From: Pseudomonas sp. FEN
GTDB taxonomy: Bacteria; Pseudomonadota; Gammaproteobacteria; Pseudomonadales; Pseudomonadaceae
DNA length: 64,000 nucleotides
Direction of reading: 5' to 3'
Assembly: GCF_904067045.1 (NCBI RefSeq)
Contig: NZ_CAJFDC010000003.1
Location: forward strand, 7,501-71,500
In this document: in pieces, positions 41,183-49,750 of the stretch
How the letters are laid out: every line of letters starts with the position of its first letter
How positions within the stretch are numbered: the stretch's first letter is position 1
Program-made: the position numbers and the translations under genes
Notes under the pieces: generated by a model
What the model was told of the DNA's origin: nothing
Seen by the model: only the letters and a program-made list of their open reading frames with translations
The model's database searches: none

Positions 41183-42580
41183 ATGCACGATCCCCACAGC
41201 GACCGCATGAGTGGCGGCGAGACCCGCGCGGCAAGCGGTCTGGCCCTGGTGTTCGCTTTCCGTATGCTTGGCATGTTCATGGTGTTGCCGGTTCTGGCTA
41301 CTTACGGGATGGATCTCGCGGGGGCGACGCCGACCCTGATCGGCCTGGCGATCGGCGCCTATGGCCTGACCCAGGCGGTATTCCAGATTCCCTTCGGGAT
41401 CATTTCCGACCGTATCGGCCGCCGCCCGGTGATCTACCTGGGGCTGGTGGTCTTCGCCCTGGGCAGCTTGCTGGCGGCCAATGCCGATTCGATCTGGGGC
41501 GTGATCGCCGGGCGCATCCTGCAAGGTGCCGGGGCGATTTCCGCGGCGGTCATGGCGTTGCTCTCGGACCTGACCCGCGAACAGCACCGGACCAAGGCCA
41601 TGGCGATGATCGGCATGACCATCGGTCTGTCGTTCGCCGTGGCAATGGTCGTCGGGCCCTTGCTGACTCGCGCCTTCGGCCTCTCGGGGCTATTCCTGGC
41701 CACCGGTGGCATGGCGTTGCTGGGGATCCTGATCATCGCCTTCATGGTGCCGCGCGCCACCGGTCCGTTGCAGCACCGAGAGTCCGGCGTGGCCCGCCAG
41801 GCGTTGCTGCCGACCCTCAAGCATCCCGATCTGTTGCGTCTGGACCTGGGGATCTTCGTTCTGCACGCGATGCTGATGTCCAGCTTCGTCGCCTTGCCCC
41901 TGGCCCTGGTGCAAAAGGCCGGGCTGCCCAAGGAGCAGCACTGGTGGGTATACCTGACCGCGCTGCTGATTTCCTTCTTCGCCATGATTCCGTTCATTAT
42001 CTATGGCGAGAAGAAACGCAAAATGAAACGAGTTTTACTCGGCGCCGTGACGACCCTGATGCTCACTGAGCTATTCTTCTGGGAGTTCGGCGACAGCTTG
42101 CGGGCCCTGGTGATCGGTACGGTGGTGTTCTTCACCGCGTTCAATCTGCTGGAAGCCTCCTTGCCATCGCTGATCAGCAAGGTTTCGCCGGCGGGCGGCA
42201 AGGGTACGGCGATGGGGGTGTATTCCACCAGCCAGTTCCTCGGTTCCGCGCTTGGCGGCATCCTCGGCGGCTGGATGTTCCAGCATGGCGGTTTGTCGGC
42301 GGTTTTCCTTGGATGCGCCGGTCTGGCTGCCCTCTGGTTGGCCTTTGCTGTTACCATGCGCGAACCTCCCTACGTGACCAGCCTGCGCGTGCCGTTATCG
42401 CCCGAGGCGATCCGCGAAGCCGGTCTGGTCGAGCGCCTGAAGGCGATGGTAGGGGTAACCGATGCAGTAGTGGTGGCCGAAGAGGCCGCCATTTACATCA
42501 AATTGGACACCGAATTGTTGGATCGCACGACTCTCGAACGCCTGGTCAACGAGCCGGCGCCACAAGCGTGCGAAGCCTAG
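41183..42580 (+). CDS. MFS transporter, YajR-like with C-terminal cytosolic domain
   Basis: 465-aa inner-membrane protein with about 12 hydrophobic helices from residue 18 to about 390. MFS motif A reads DRIGRRPVIY (76-85) between helices 2 and 3. After the membrane part, about 70 residues (LRVPLSPEAIREAGLVERLK ... LVNEPAPQACEA) form a small soluble domain, the layout of E. coli YajR. The substrate is unknown. It lies between uvrA (divergent) and ssb (9 bases downstream, so probably co-transcribed), the same neighbours as in P. aeruginosa. Confidence 0.9.
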   Translation: MHDPHSDRMSGGETRAASGLALVFAFRMLGMFMVLPVLATYGMDLAGATPTLIGLAIGAYGLTQAVFQIPFGIISDRIGRRPVIYLGLVVFALGSLLAANADSIWGVIAGRILQGAGAISAAVMALLSDLTREQHRTKAMAMIGMTIGLSFAVAMVVGPLLTRAFGLSGLFLATGGMALLGILIIAFMVPRATGPLQHRESGVARQALLPTLKHPDLLRLDLGIFVLHAMLMSSFVALPLALVQKAGLPKEQHWWVYLTALLISFFAMIPFIIYGEKKRKMKRVLLGAVTTLMLTELFFWEFGDSLRALVIGTVVFFTAFNLLEASLPSLISKVSPAGGKGTAMGVYSTSQFLGSALGGILGGWMFQHGGLSAVFLGCAGLAALWLAFAVTMREPPYVTSLRVPLSPEAIREAGLVERLKAMVGVTDAVVVAEEAAIYIKLDTELLDRTTLERLVNEPAPQACEA

Positions 42581-42589
42581 GAGAACGTT

Positions 42590-43114
42590 ATGGCCCGTGG
42601 GGTTAACAAAGTCATATTGGTCGGCACGTGCGGCCAGGATCCTGAGGTTCGCTATCTGCCTAACGGCAACGCCGTGACCAACCTGAGTCTGGCGACCAGC
42701 GAACAGTGGACCGACAAGCAGACCGGTCAAAAGGTCGAGAAGACCGAGTGGCACCGTGTGTCGATGTTCGGCAAGGTTGCCGAGATTGCTGGCGAGTACC
42801 TGCGTAAAGGTTCGCAGGTCTACATCGAAGGCAAGCTGCAGACCCGTGAGTGGGAAAAAGACGGCATCAAGCGTTACACCACTGAAATCGTCGTCGACAT
42901 GCAGGGCACCATGCAGTTGCTCGGTGGCCGTCCACAACAGGGCGACCAACAAGGCGGCTACGATCAGTCCGCGCCACGGCAGCAGGCTCCTCGCCCACAA
43001 CAGGCGCCGCGTCCACAGCAGTCGGCCCCGCAGCAATCGCGCCCGGCGCCACAGCAAGCCGCACCGCAGCCGGCTCCGGATTTCGACAGCTTTGATGACG
43101 ATATTCCGTTCTGA
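42590..43114 (+). CDS. ssb: Single-stranded DNA-binding protein
   Basis: 174 aa. The OB fold (about 1-112) includes [20 protein letters not shown] and [21 protein letters not shown] Gln/Pro-rich disordered linker (about 115-160, with repeated [11 protein letters not shown]) follows. The acidic tip [11 protein letters not shown] is the docking site for replication and repair partners. It coats ssDNA in replication, repair and recombination. It follows the MFS gene by 9 bases and is closed by a terminator. Confidence 0.98.
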   Translation: MARGVNKVILVGTCGQDPEVRYLPNGNAVTNLSLATSEQWTDKQTGQKVEKTEWHRVSMFGKVAEIAGEYLRKGSQVYIEGKLQTREWEKDGIKRYTTEIVVDMQGTMQLLGGRPQQGDQQGGYDQSAPRQQAPRPQQAPRPQQSAPQQSRPAPQQAAPQPAPDFDSFDDDIPF

Positions 43115-43151
43115 GGAATAGCAGAGACTTTGCTGTAAAGTGTCTCTTTGA

Positions 43152-43180
43152 AGCCCCCGCCCTGCGGGGGCTTTCTCGTT
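43152..43180 (+). terminator. Rho-independent terminator after ssb
   Basis: AGCCCCCGC / GCGGGGGCT with a CCT loop (43152-43172), followed by TTCTCGTTT. Confidence 0.88.
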
Positions 43181-43528
43181 TCTGGCCGGTAAAAATAGTT
43201 GATGCTTTTTACTCGTCTCACGCCTTGAGTTTGCGTGAGGCTGGTCTGTGGGCGCATTTGGAAATAAAGCGGGTCAAGACAGCTGCTTGGCCCATGCCAG
43301 CACTACCCGCAAACGCTGGGGAATTGATGAAAGGGTTGGCTGTTGCTAATTACCGATGAGGGCTCAATAAGAGCATTGTTGTTTGGTATCACGGTATCTA
43401 TTGGCCGACAGTGCGGCTTGCGGGACGTCACCTTCCTGCGGTAGCGGCAACCTTGCGACCCAGTCTCTTGAGACTAGCTAAGTAAGCGCTGCGACTACCA
43501 GCCCTCCTAGACTTCTCTAGAAAAGACA
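43181..43528. other. Gene-free stretch with possible decayed coding sequence
   Basis: No intact gene is seen. On the minus strand a frame reads IPQRLRVVLAWAKQLS then stop (about 43279-43326), and further upstream in the same frame DWVARLPLPQEGDVPQAALS. The two are interrupted by stop codons. This pattern suggests an old broken gene, but I do not recognise the family. A small palindrome CTCACGC/GCGTGAG lies near 43216-43238. Confidence 0.35.
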
Positions 43529-43764
43529 CCCAATGGGCTAATGCCTGTCAGCTAACAAAATTTCAGTCGAGCGCGGTCTTGTGGCGAGCGGGCTTGCCCG
43601 CGCTCGGCTGCGAAGCAGTCGTAAACCTGTGACTGCGTTCTGCCTGACACAATGCAATCGCTGATTTTAGGGCCGCTTCGCGTCCCAGCGCGGGCAAGCC
43701 CGCTCGCCACAAATCTCGGCCAGACTTAAGATCGCTTTTAACTGACTGGCATTAGTCCAATGGG
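43529..43764. repeat. Nested inverted repeat around a REP pair (BIME/REPIN-like)
   Basis: The cores GTGGCGAGCGGGCTTGCCCG (43581-43600, extending to 43604) and the exact 24-bp reverse complement at 43687-43710 face each other across 82 bases. Outside them a second, imperfect pair (CCAATGGGCTAATGCCTGTC from 43530 and the inverse of GACTGGCATTAGTCCAATGG ending 43763) extends the arms to about 75 bases. This is a large version of the REP doublets found across Pseudomonas genomes. Confidence 0.8.
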
Positions 43765-43780
43765 CGCCTTTATGACCCGC

Positions 43781-44059
43781 TTACACCGACGCCCCGCGCA
43801 ACATGCCCTGCGTCAAATCATCGATGACCGCCTTGCCCATTTCACCCAGATAATGCGATACCCAGGCGTAGCGTTCGCCGTCGCTTTCCAGGGCCGCATC
43901 GAGGGAGAGTGCTTTGGCGCAGTAGAGCAGGAGCGACGCGTGTTCCATGGCTTACAGAATGGGAGCGCCGGGGCATACGCGAAACAGTTCACGACCCTGG
44001 GAGCCACACTGGGAAAAGGTGATGACGCCGAGGGTTTTGATGTCGGTGTGATTGCTCAT
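43781..44059 (-). pseudogene. DUF3077-like small protein gene with internal stop
   Basis: Read from an ATG at 44059 with GGAGG just upstream, the frame gives MSNHTDIKTLGVITFSQCGS, then ELFRVCPGAPIL, a TAA at codon 36 (43952-43954), then AMEHASLLLYCAKALSLDAA and ends DDLTQGMLRGASV at 43781. The whole 92-residue product resembles the Pseudomonas-restricted DUF3077 family as I remember it, where the stop position is usually Glu (GAA to TAA). One base change would explain it. An ATG two codons after the stop could allow re-initiation. The function of the family is unknown. Confidence 0.65.
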
Positions 44060-44157
44060 CACACACCTCCGGCATCAGTCATGAAATGGCTGTGTTTCTG
44101 AGTACTGTTGAATGTTGCGAGGAAAGTGAGATTTACGAGTGTACTGAAAGCCTGCAT
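44059..44157 (-). CDS. Small upstream reading frame overlapping the DUF3077-like gene
   Basis: A 32-codon frame beginning MQAFSTLVNLTFLATFNSTQ and ending MTDAGGV. Its TGA overlaps the next ATG by one base (TGATG), and GGGAG precedes its start by about 8 bases. The arrangement suggests translational coupling, perhaps a leader peptide for the following gene. I do not recognise the peptide. It may not be expressed. Confidence 0.4.
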   Translation of the reverse strand: MQAFSTLVNLTFLATFNSTQKHSHFMTDAGGV

Positions 44158-44284
44158 GGATAAAACTCCCGTATCAATGTGAGAGCTACCACGTTCGTTA
44201 CCAAGCGAATAGGTGGCAGCTGTGCGCAGGTTGGTAAACCGGAGATACAGCTCGCCTCTTGCTACGTTGGGATTTTAGCTGGCG

Positions 44285-44791
44285 CTATTCCTTGGATAAA
44301 AATTGTTTGGCGATCATTGCCACTGCCTCCGTCGCAGACGTCAGGGCTGTGTCTATATCAAACGGGGCGTTATCCCACGGCTCATATTCATGAGCCAATA
44401 CAGACTGCCAGGTGGGTGGCGCCAGCCCAGGAATATCAATCTTCCTGGCTTCTACCCGTCGCTGATGTTCAGGTTTATCAGAACAAACCACCTGGATATT
44501 CACTAACGGAACACCCGCGCGTATGGCGATTTCGTTCCACGCTTTACGGCTTTCGCTTACTGGGTTAACACAGTCGACTATGACCGTGCTGCCAAAACGA
44601 AGATTGTTCAGAGCAAGCTCATTGGCGACCATGTAACCGCTTCGCCCCACGTCTTGTGCCAGAGCGCCGGAATTTCGGATAGCCTGCTCAATCGTATCGA
44701 TCCGCAGATATACGGCACTTGTTCTGGTGGCAAGGCCACTTGCGATAGTCGTTTTTCCGGTACCAGGAAGGCCGCTGAAGACAATGAGCAT
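44285..44791 (-). CDS. Small P-loop (AAA/zeta-like) kinase
   Basis: 168 aa. The Walker A is GLPGTGKT (residues 7-14) in MLIVFSGLPGTGKTTIASGL. A putative acidic catalytic or Walker B segment, VIVDCVNPVSESRK, lies near residues 68-81, and an arginine-rich lid (HQRRVEARKIDIPG) follows. The pattern resembles small nucleotide/metabolite kinases and zeta-toxin-like proteins, but the substrate cannot be told. No antitoxin partner is recognisable beside it. The ATG at 44791 has GAAGGA upstream; a longer upstream frame lacks a good start. It is followed on the same strand by the small upstream frame and the broken DUF3077-like gene. Confidence 0.75.
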   Translation of the reverse strand: MLIVFSGLPGTGKTTIASGLATRTSAVYLRIDTIEQAIRNSGALAQDVGRSGYMVANELALNNLRFGSTVIVDCVNPVSESRKAWNEIAIRAGVPLVNIQVVCSDKPEHQRRVEARKIDIPGLAPPTWQSVLAHEYEPWDNAPFDIDTALTSATEAVAMIAKQFLSKE

Positions 44792-44957
44792 TCTATGTCC
44801 TTCGGTTAGTGGGTGAACCCAGTTTAGGCGCCCGCTGAGACCGTGAAACATATTCAGCCAAGCCCATGATGAAAATCTTAATTTTTGGTTCGACCACGCA
44901 GTTTTTCTTCGGTCAGCCAAGAAAATCTTAAGATTTGCAGAAAAGCTCAACTTTTTC

Positions 44958-45896
44958 TTAAGCCGTCGGTGCGATCTTCAACTCGCTCACCTCCCGCGAA
45001 GCCTTCCCCAAGGTTTCCCACAACTCGCGCATGGTCGGGTTCTGGTTAGCCAGCGAGCAATAGGCTCGGATCTCCAGGCCAGTGTTCCATTCGTTGCCAC
45101 CGGTTTGCACCAACTGCCCGCTGTTCACGGCTGGCGCGGCAGCGCTCTGTGGTAGCCAGGCCACTCCATAGCCTTCGATGGCCATCTGCATCAGCAGCAT
45201 GGTCATGTCGGCCTCATAGCAGCGCGTCAGTTCGCAGGACGTTATCGTGTTCTTGAGAATCAGGTCGGCCACGCGTCCGAGGAAGGTCGTGGCGGTGTAG
45301 GCCAGGTAGGGCACCGCTTTGCCGGCCTTGCCCGGCAGCCGGTACAGCGGCTTGCCGCTACGGTCCGGCGCACAGAACGGCAGAAAGGCGTCCCGGCCCA
45401 GGGGCAGGCTGGCGAACTTGTTGGCGTCGATCAGGATCGGTGCCTGGGGATGGTGGTACACGATCATCAGGTCGCAATTACCTTCCGCCAAGGCAATCAC
45501 CGCGTCATGGATATTCGCCGCGACCACCCGCACGTTGAACGGCTCGTGGTGCTTTTGGAATTGCGCCAGCCACTTGGGCAGGAAGGTGATCGACAGGCTG
45601 TGGCCCGCGGTGATCTGAATCGAACGCCCAGGCATTTTTTCGTCCTGGCGCAGGGTCGAGCGTAATTCCAGCAGGGCCGCCAGCGCTTCGCGGCCCTGTT
45701 CGCAAAACAGCTGGCCGGCCTGGGTCAATTGCACCGGATAGGTACCACGGTCGACCAGTTGCGCGCCAACCCAATCTTCCAGCGAGCGAATCCGTCGCGA
45801 CAGCGCCGATTGAGTGACGCAGCGCACCTCGGCGGCCCGGGAGAAGTTCTTGTATTGCTCGATCGCCAGCAGATCGTCCAGCCACTTGATTTGCAT
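44958..45896 (-). CDS. LysR-family transcriptional regulator
   Basis: 312 aa. The winged helix-turn-helix is at the N-terminus (about 4-62, FSRAAEVRCVTQSALSRRIR SLE). The substrate-binding domain runs from about 90 to 300 with ITAGHSLSITFLPKWLAQFQ. The ATG at 45896 (MQIKWLDDLLAIEQYKNFSR) is preferred to an in-frame start nine codons upstream. It is divergent from the symporter and racemase genes with 278 bases between them. By the usual LysR arrangement it probably controls that operon, with an amino acid or dicarboxylate as a possible effector. Confidence 0.9.
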   Translation of the reverse strand: MQIKWLDDLLAIEQYKNFSRAAEVRCVTQSALSRRIRSLEDWVGAQLVDRGTYPVQLTQAGQLFCEQGREALAALLELRSTLRQDEKMPGRSIQITAGHSLSITFLPKWLAQFQKHHEPFNVRVVAANIHDAVIALAEGNCDLMIVYHHPQAPILIDANKFASLPLGRDAFLPFCAPDRSGKPLYRLPGKAGKAVPYLAYTATTFLGRVADLILKNTITSCELTRCYEADMTMLLMQMAIEGYGVAWLPQSAAAPAVNSGQLVQTGGNEWNTGLEIRAYCSLANQNPTMRELWETLGKASREVSELKIAPTA

Positions 45897-46174
45897 GCTG
45901 CCCACCTCGGTCGCGGTGATCACGAGTCTACGTCAGCGCCTTCGAGGCTTCGTCGGATTTTTCGTAACTATTCCAAAAGCGCATCAGGTAATGGCGATTA
46001 CTCATCATCTGCTGGGCGGGCTGACCCTAGAATCGGCCTATGGACAAGCCCTGCTCCTACAGGACCGAGGTGTTTGTGAGTTATGCACCTGGGCGCGGCG
46101 CCGCAGAGCAGCCGGGCCAACGATATTTTTCCTGCCAAGCAAAAAAAACCGACAACAGACTTGAGGGAAACACC

Positions 46175-47479
46175 ATGAACAAAAACAGATTGCCCCGTCA
46201 CATCGCCATCGGCATTGCCGCCGGCGTCCTGGTCGGCTGGCTGTGCCATCACTTCGCGGCCGACACCAAGTCGGCCAAGGACATCGCCGCCTACTTTTCG
46301 ATGGTCACCGATATCTTCCTGCGAATGATCAAGATGATTATCGCACCGCTGGTGTTCGCCACCCTGGTGGGCGGTATCGCCAGTCTCGGCAGTTCGCGCT
46401 CGGTCGGGCGTATCGGTACCCGTGCCATGGCCTGGTTTATCAGCGCCTCGCTGATCTCCCTGCTGATCGGCATGTTGCTGGTCAATTTGTTCCAGCCCGG
46501 GGCGGGGATGAACCTGCACCTCGGCCAGGGCGCGGTCGCGTCCCCAGTAGTGAATACCGGCGACTTCAGCCTCAAGGTGTTTGTCAGCCACGTATTCCCG
46601 CGCAGTATTGCCGAGGCCATGGCCAACAACGAAATCCTGCAGATCGTGGTGTTCTCGCTGTTTTTCGGTTTCGCCCTGGCGGGGCTGAAGCAGGCCGGTT
46701 TCCCTCGGATCACCAGCCTGGTGGATGAGCTGGCCAAGGTGATGTTCAAAATCACCGACTACGTCATGGCCTTCGCGCCCATTGGTGTGTTCGCCGCCAT
46801 TGCCAGTGCGATCACCACCGAAGGCCTCGGCCTGCTGTTGGACTATGGCAAACTGATCGCCGAGTTCTACCTGGGTATCGCTCTACTCTGGGCGGTGCTG
46901 TTCGGTGCCGGTTACCTGTTTCTCGGACGCTCGGTGTTCACCCTCGGCAAACTGATCAAGGAGCCGATCCTGCTGGCGTTCTCCACCGCCAGCAGCGAAT
47001 CCGCGTACCCGAAAACCATGGACGCCCTGGAGAAGTTTGGCGCGCCGAAACGCATATCCAGCTTCGTCCTGCCCCTTGGTTATTCGTTCAACCTGGACGG
47101 CTCGATGATGTACCAGTCCTTTGCCATCCTGTTTATCGCCCAGGCCTACAACATCGAGCTGAGCTTCACCCAGCAGTTGCTGATCCTGCTGACCCTGATG
47201 GTCACCAGCAAGGGCATGGCCGGGGTCGCCAGGGCCTCGGTCGTGGTGGTGGCCGCGACCCTGCCGATGTTCAACCTGCCCGAAGCCGGCCTGTTGCTGA
47301 TCATCGGCATCGACCAGTTTCTCGACATGGCGCGAACCGCGACCAATGTGGTCGGCAACAGCATCGCCACCGCAGTGGTCGCCCGCGCCGAGCAGGCGCA
47401 TGAGGTCGAGGCGGAACGGGGCGAGTTGCCCGCCGCCCAGTCCGTCGCGCTGGCGCGTACTCCGGCGACCACGGTGTGA
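46175..47479 (+). CDS. Dicarboxylate/amino acid:cation symporter (DAACS, GltP/DctA family)
   Basis: 434-aa inner-membrane transporter. It begins MNKNRLPRHIAIGIAAGVLV. Eight or so hydrophobic helices are seen. The serine-containing re-entrant loop is FSTASSESAYPKTMDALEKF (about 267-286), and the ligand- and cation-binding stretch is PLGYSFNLDGSMMYQ (about 295-309). The ATG at 46175 has TTGAGGGAAA upstream. It is followed 5 bases later by the racemase-like gene, so the two are probably co-transcribed. Import of glutamate, aspartate or a C4-dicarboxylate is a reasonable guess, strengthened by the neighbour. Confidence 0.9.
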   Translation: MNKNRLPRHIAIGIAAGVLVGWLCHHFAADTKSAKDIAAYFSMVTDIFLRMIKMIIAPLVFATLVGGIASLGSSRSVGRIGTRAMAWFISASLISLLIGMLLVNLFQPGAGMNLHLGQGAVASPVVNTGDFSLKVFVSHVFPRSIAEAMANNEILQIVVFSLFFGFALAGLKQAGFPRITSLVDELAKVMFKITDYVMAFAPIGVFAAIASAITTEGLGLLLDYGKLIAEFYLGIALLWAVLFGAGYLFLGRSVFTLGKLIKEPILLAFSTASSESAYPKTMDALEKFGAPKRISSFVLPLGYSFNLDGSMMYQSFAILFIAQAYNIELSFTQQLLILLTLMVTSKGMAGVARASVVVVAATLPMFNLPEAGLLLIIGIDQFLDMARTATNVVGNSIATAVVARAEQAHEVEAERGELPAAQSVALARTPATTV

Positions 47480-47484
47480 GCGCC

Positions 47485-48990
47485 ATGACCATGAACGCAA
47501 AAGGCAAAAAAGTCGCCGCGCCGCCGGTCGCCCGCACGCTGGGTATCGTCGGTGGCCTCGGCTCGCTGGCCGGCGGCGACCTGTTCTTCAAACTGGTCAA
47601 GTCCAGGGCGGTGCTGGCCGATCAGGGGCGCTACCATTTCCTCTTCGAGCAGCATCCGTTCAAGGATGTGCTGCTGCCCCTGGACCGCGACGCGAGCATG
47701 ACCGCGCGCAAGTTCTACGTGTTCCAGGTCTGCCAGTCCTTCGAGGCGGGCGGGGTCGACGCGGTGGTGCTGCCCTGTTTCGCCAGCCAGACGTTCCGTG
47801 AAGAGATCCAGCAGGAATTGGCTATTCCCGTTCTCGACCTGATGGCGGCCCTGGCCGAACACATCCGCCGGATTGCCGAGCCGGGCACGCGACTGGGGAT
47901 TCTGGCCTCGGACTATGTGCGTTACTCCGGGTTGTTCGAGCGCTACCTGGGAGGCGATTTCCAGCTGGTCTATCCGCCGGAACCGGACCAGCGCGGCTTG
48001 ATGGACGCGATGTACGGTATCAACGGTATCAAGGACGGCCACCTGCAAGGCGTACCGCTGGAAGGGGTGTACCAGGCTTGTCTGGCGCTGCAGGCGCAGG
48101 ACGCGCGCCTGATCGTGCCGGGCCTGACCGAGCTTTCGCTGGTCTGCGCCGATTTGCAACGGCGTGGCCTGAGCGTGCTCGACATCAACGAGATCTATGC
48201 CGCCGCCGTGACCACGGCGGCCGACCAACCCGCGCACGCGCCCTTCAAGCTGGGGATCGTCGGCGGTGTCGGTCCGGCGGCGACCGTGGACTTCATGGCC
48301 AAGGTGGTCCGTCATACTCCGGCGGGTCGCGACCAGGAACATATCAAGATGGTGGTGGAGCAGAACCCGCAGATCCCGGACCGCACGGCCAATCTGCTGT
48401 TCGACGAAGCCGACCCGAGCCTGGCGCTGTACGCCACCTGCAAGCGCCTGGAAAGCGCGGGCGCGCAGGCCATCGCCATTCCGTGCAACACCGCCCACGC
48501 CTTCGTCGAGCGGCTCCAGCCTTACCTGCGGGTGCCGATCGTCAACATGCTCAGCGAAACCGTCGAGGCGATTGCCCGGCAGCACGGCGGTGGCAAACGC
48601 GTCGGCTTGCTCGCCACCTCGGGTACGGTGCGGAGCCAGGTCTACCACCAGGCCGCTCGCCATGCCGGCTTGCCCCTGCTGATTCCCGGCTTCGATTATC
48701 AGGAGCTGGTGATGAGCGCCATTTATGGCGAGCGCGGCATCAAGGCCGGCTTCACCGATGGCCTGTGCAAGGAGCAATTGCTGCTGGCGGTCGAGCACCT
48801 GTGCGAACTGGGGGCCGAGGTAATCATCCTCGGCTGCACGGAACTGCCTTTGGTGCTCAGCCACGGTGCAGACTTTCAGGTGCGCGGCCATCGTGTGGCG
48901 TTGGTGGACCCGACCACCGTTCTGGCGCTACGTTGTGTCAGTCTGGCGGGGGCCGATGGCGGACGGGGTTATTCCATCTCGGCCAGTTGA
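47485..48990 (+). CDS. Two-domain aspartate/glutamate racemase-family protein
   Basis: 501 aa, a tandem fusion of two racemase domains (about 17-245 and 254-495). Family members normally use two cysteines, one per half of each domain. In the first domain C98 (LPCFASQTF) is present but the second position is Leu214 (VPGLTELSL). In the second domain both are present: C334 (IPCNTAHAF) and C451 (LGCTELPLV). So only the C-terminal half looks fully catalytic. The start is ATG 47485; a GTG at 47476 overlapping the symporter stop is also possible. Pairing with the symporter suggests catabolism or interconversion of an imported acidic amino acid. Confidence 0.85.
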   Translation: MTMNAKGKKVAAPPVARTLGIVGGLGSLAGGDLFFKLVKSRAVLADQGRYHFLFEQHPFKDVLLPLDRDASMTARKFYVFQVCQSFEAGGVDAVVLPCFASQTFREEIQQELAIPVLDLMAALAEHIRRIAEPGTRLGILASDYVRYSGLFERYLGGDFQLVYPPEPDQRGLMDAMYGINGIKDGHLQGVPLEGVYQACLALQAQDARLIVPGLTELSLVCADLQRRGLSVLDINEIYAAAVTTAADQPAHAPFKLGIVGGVGPAATVDFMAKVVRHTPAGRDQEHIKMVVEQNPQIPDRTANLLFDEADPSLALYATCKRLESAGAQAIAIPCNTAHAFVERLQPYLRVPIVNMLSETVEAIARQHGGGKRVGLLATSGTVRSQVYHQAARHAGLPLLIPGFDYQELVMSAIYGERGIKAGFTDGLCKEQLLLAVEHLCELGAEVIILGCTELPLVLSHGADFQVRGHRVALVDPTTVLALRCVSLAGADGGRGYSISAS

Positions 48991-48992
48991 GA

Positions 48993-49649
48993 CTAGTGAT
49001 ACCAGTGTTCAATAGCCTGCAGCAGTTGTGCAATAGCGTCCCAGAGGGTCGTATCGTCGGCCTTGGCGCCGATGGCCTGCTCAGTCGCCTTGGCTGCCTC
49101 GGCAATTGCCTGGGCGCCCATCATCAACCCGGCACCTTTTATCCGGTGGGCCCGGTGACTGGCCTCGGGAAAATCCGCACGGCTGATCGCGCCCTGGAGC
49201 GCCGCCAGGTCTTTTTCCAGGGCCTCGCGGTACAGCGACTGCAACATGGCGGCGTCGTAGTGCGCTACTGACCGGGTAGCGGGCGAGGGTTCATGGTCAA
49301 GCCATAACTGCAACAGATTGCGCAATGCGTCCAGGTACAGCGGCTTCTTCAGCACCCCATCCATGCCGCTGTCCATGCAACGCTTCTGGTGGGCCGGGCC
49401 GCTCTGCACGGAGAGGGCGATGATCGGCAAATAGTCCGGCCCGGGCTCCCGCGCCCGAATGCGCCGTGCAACCTCGTAGCCGCTGATTTCCGGCATGTAG
49501 CAGTCCAGCAGCACCAGTCGGATGGCCTGTTGCTCTATGACCTGCAAGGCTTGCGCGCCGCTCGACACCACCACGGCGCGGACGCCCAGTATCTTGAGTT
49601 GTTCATTGAGGATAAAACGGTGGGCGGGCTGATCGTCGACGACCAGCAC
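48993..49649 (-). pseudogene. REC-Hpt remnant of a hybrid (BvgS/RocS-like) sensor kinase
   Basis: From a GTG at 49649 the frame gives VLVVDDQPAHRFILNEQLKI, a receiver with D5/D6, the phospho-acceptor D49 (LLDCYMP) and K101. An Hpt domain follows with H168 (HRAHRIKGAG). No histidine-kinase core, sensor or membrane segment precedes it, because the response-regulator gene ends only about 100 bases upstream. A neighbouring frame (MPDETLDLSRPTANTLGSAL then SPAP) would lead into VLVVDDQ if one G were added near 49650. This suggests a large deletion plus a frameshift. It could still make an orphan REC-Hpt phosphotransfer protein, but no Shine-Dalgarno is visible. Confidence 0.6.
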
Positions 49650-49750
49650 GGCGCCGGGCTCAACGCCGATCCGAGTGTGTTCGCGGTGGGCCTGGACAGG
49701 TCGAGCGTCTCGTCCGGCATTGCCAACCGCCTTGTTACCTGACAGTTGCG

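Noticed and set aside
43529..43764. Possible CRISPR or phage attachment site
   Set aside because: There are no regularly spaced direct repeats. The structure is an inverted REP doublet, and no integrase gene is nearby.
43760..44101. A 113-codon plus-strand frame over the DUF3077-like gene
   Set aside because: The minus-strand reading is family-like and has a Shine-Dalgarno; the plus-strand frame is not.
44179..44568. A 129-codon plus-strand frame over the small kinase
   Set aside because: The opposite strand has a clear P-loop kinase with proper start and Shine-Dalgarno.
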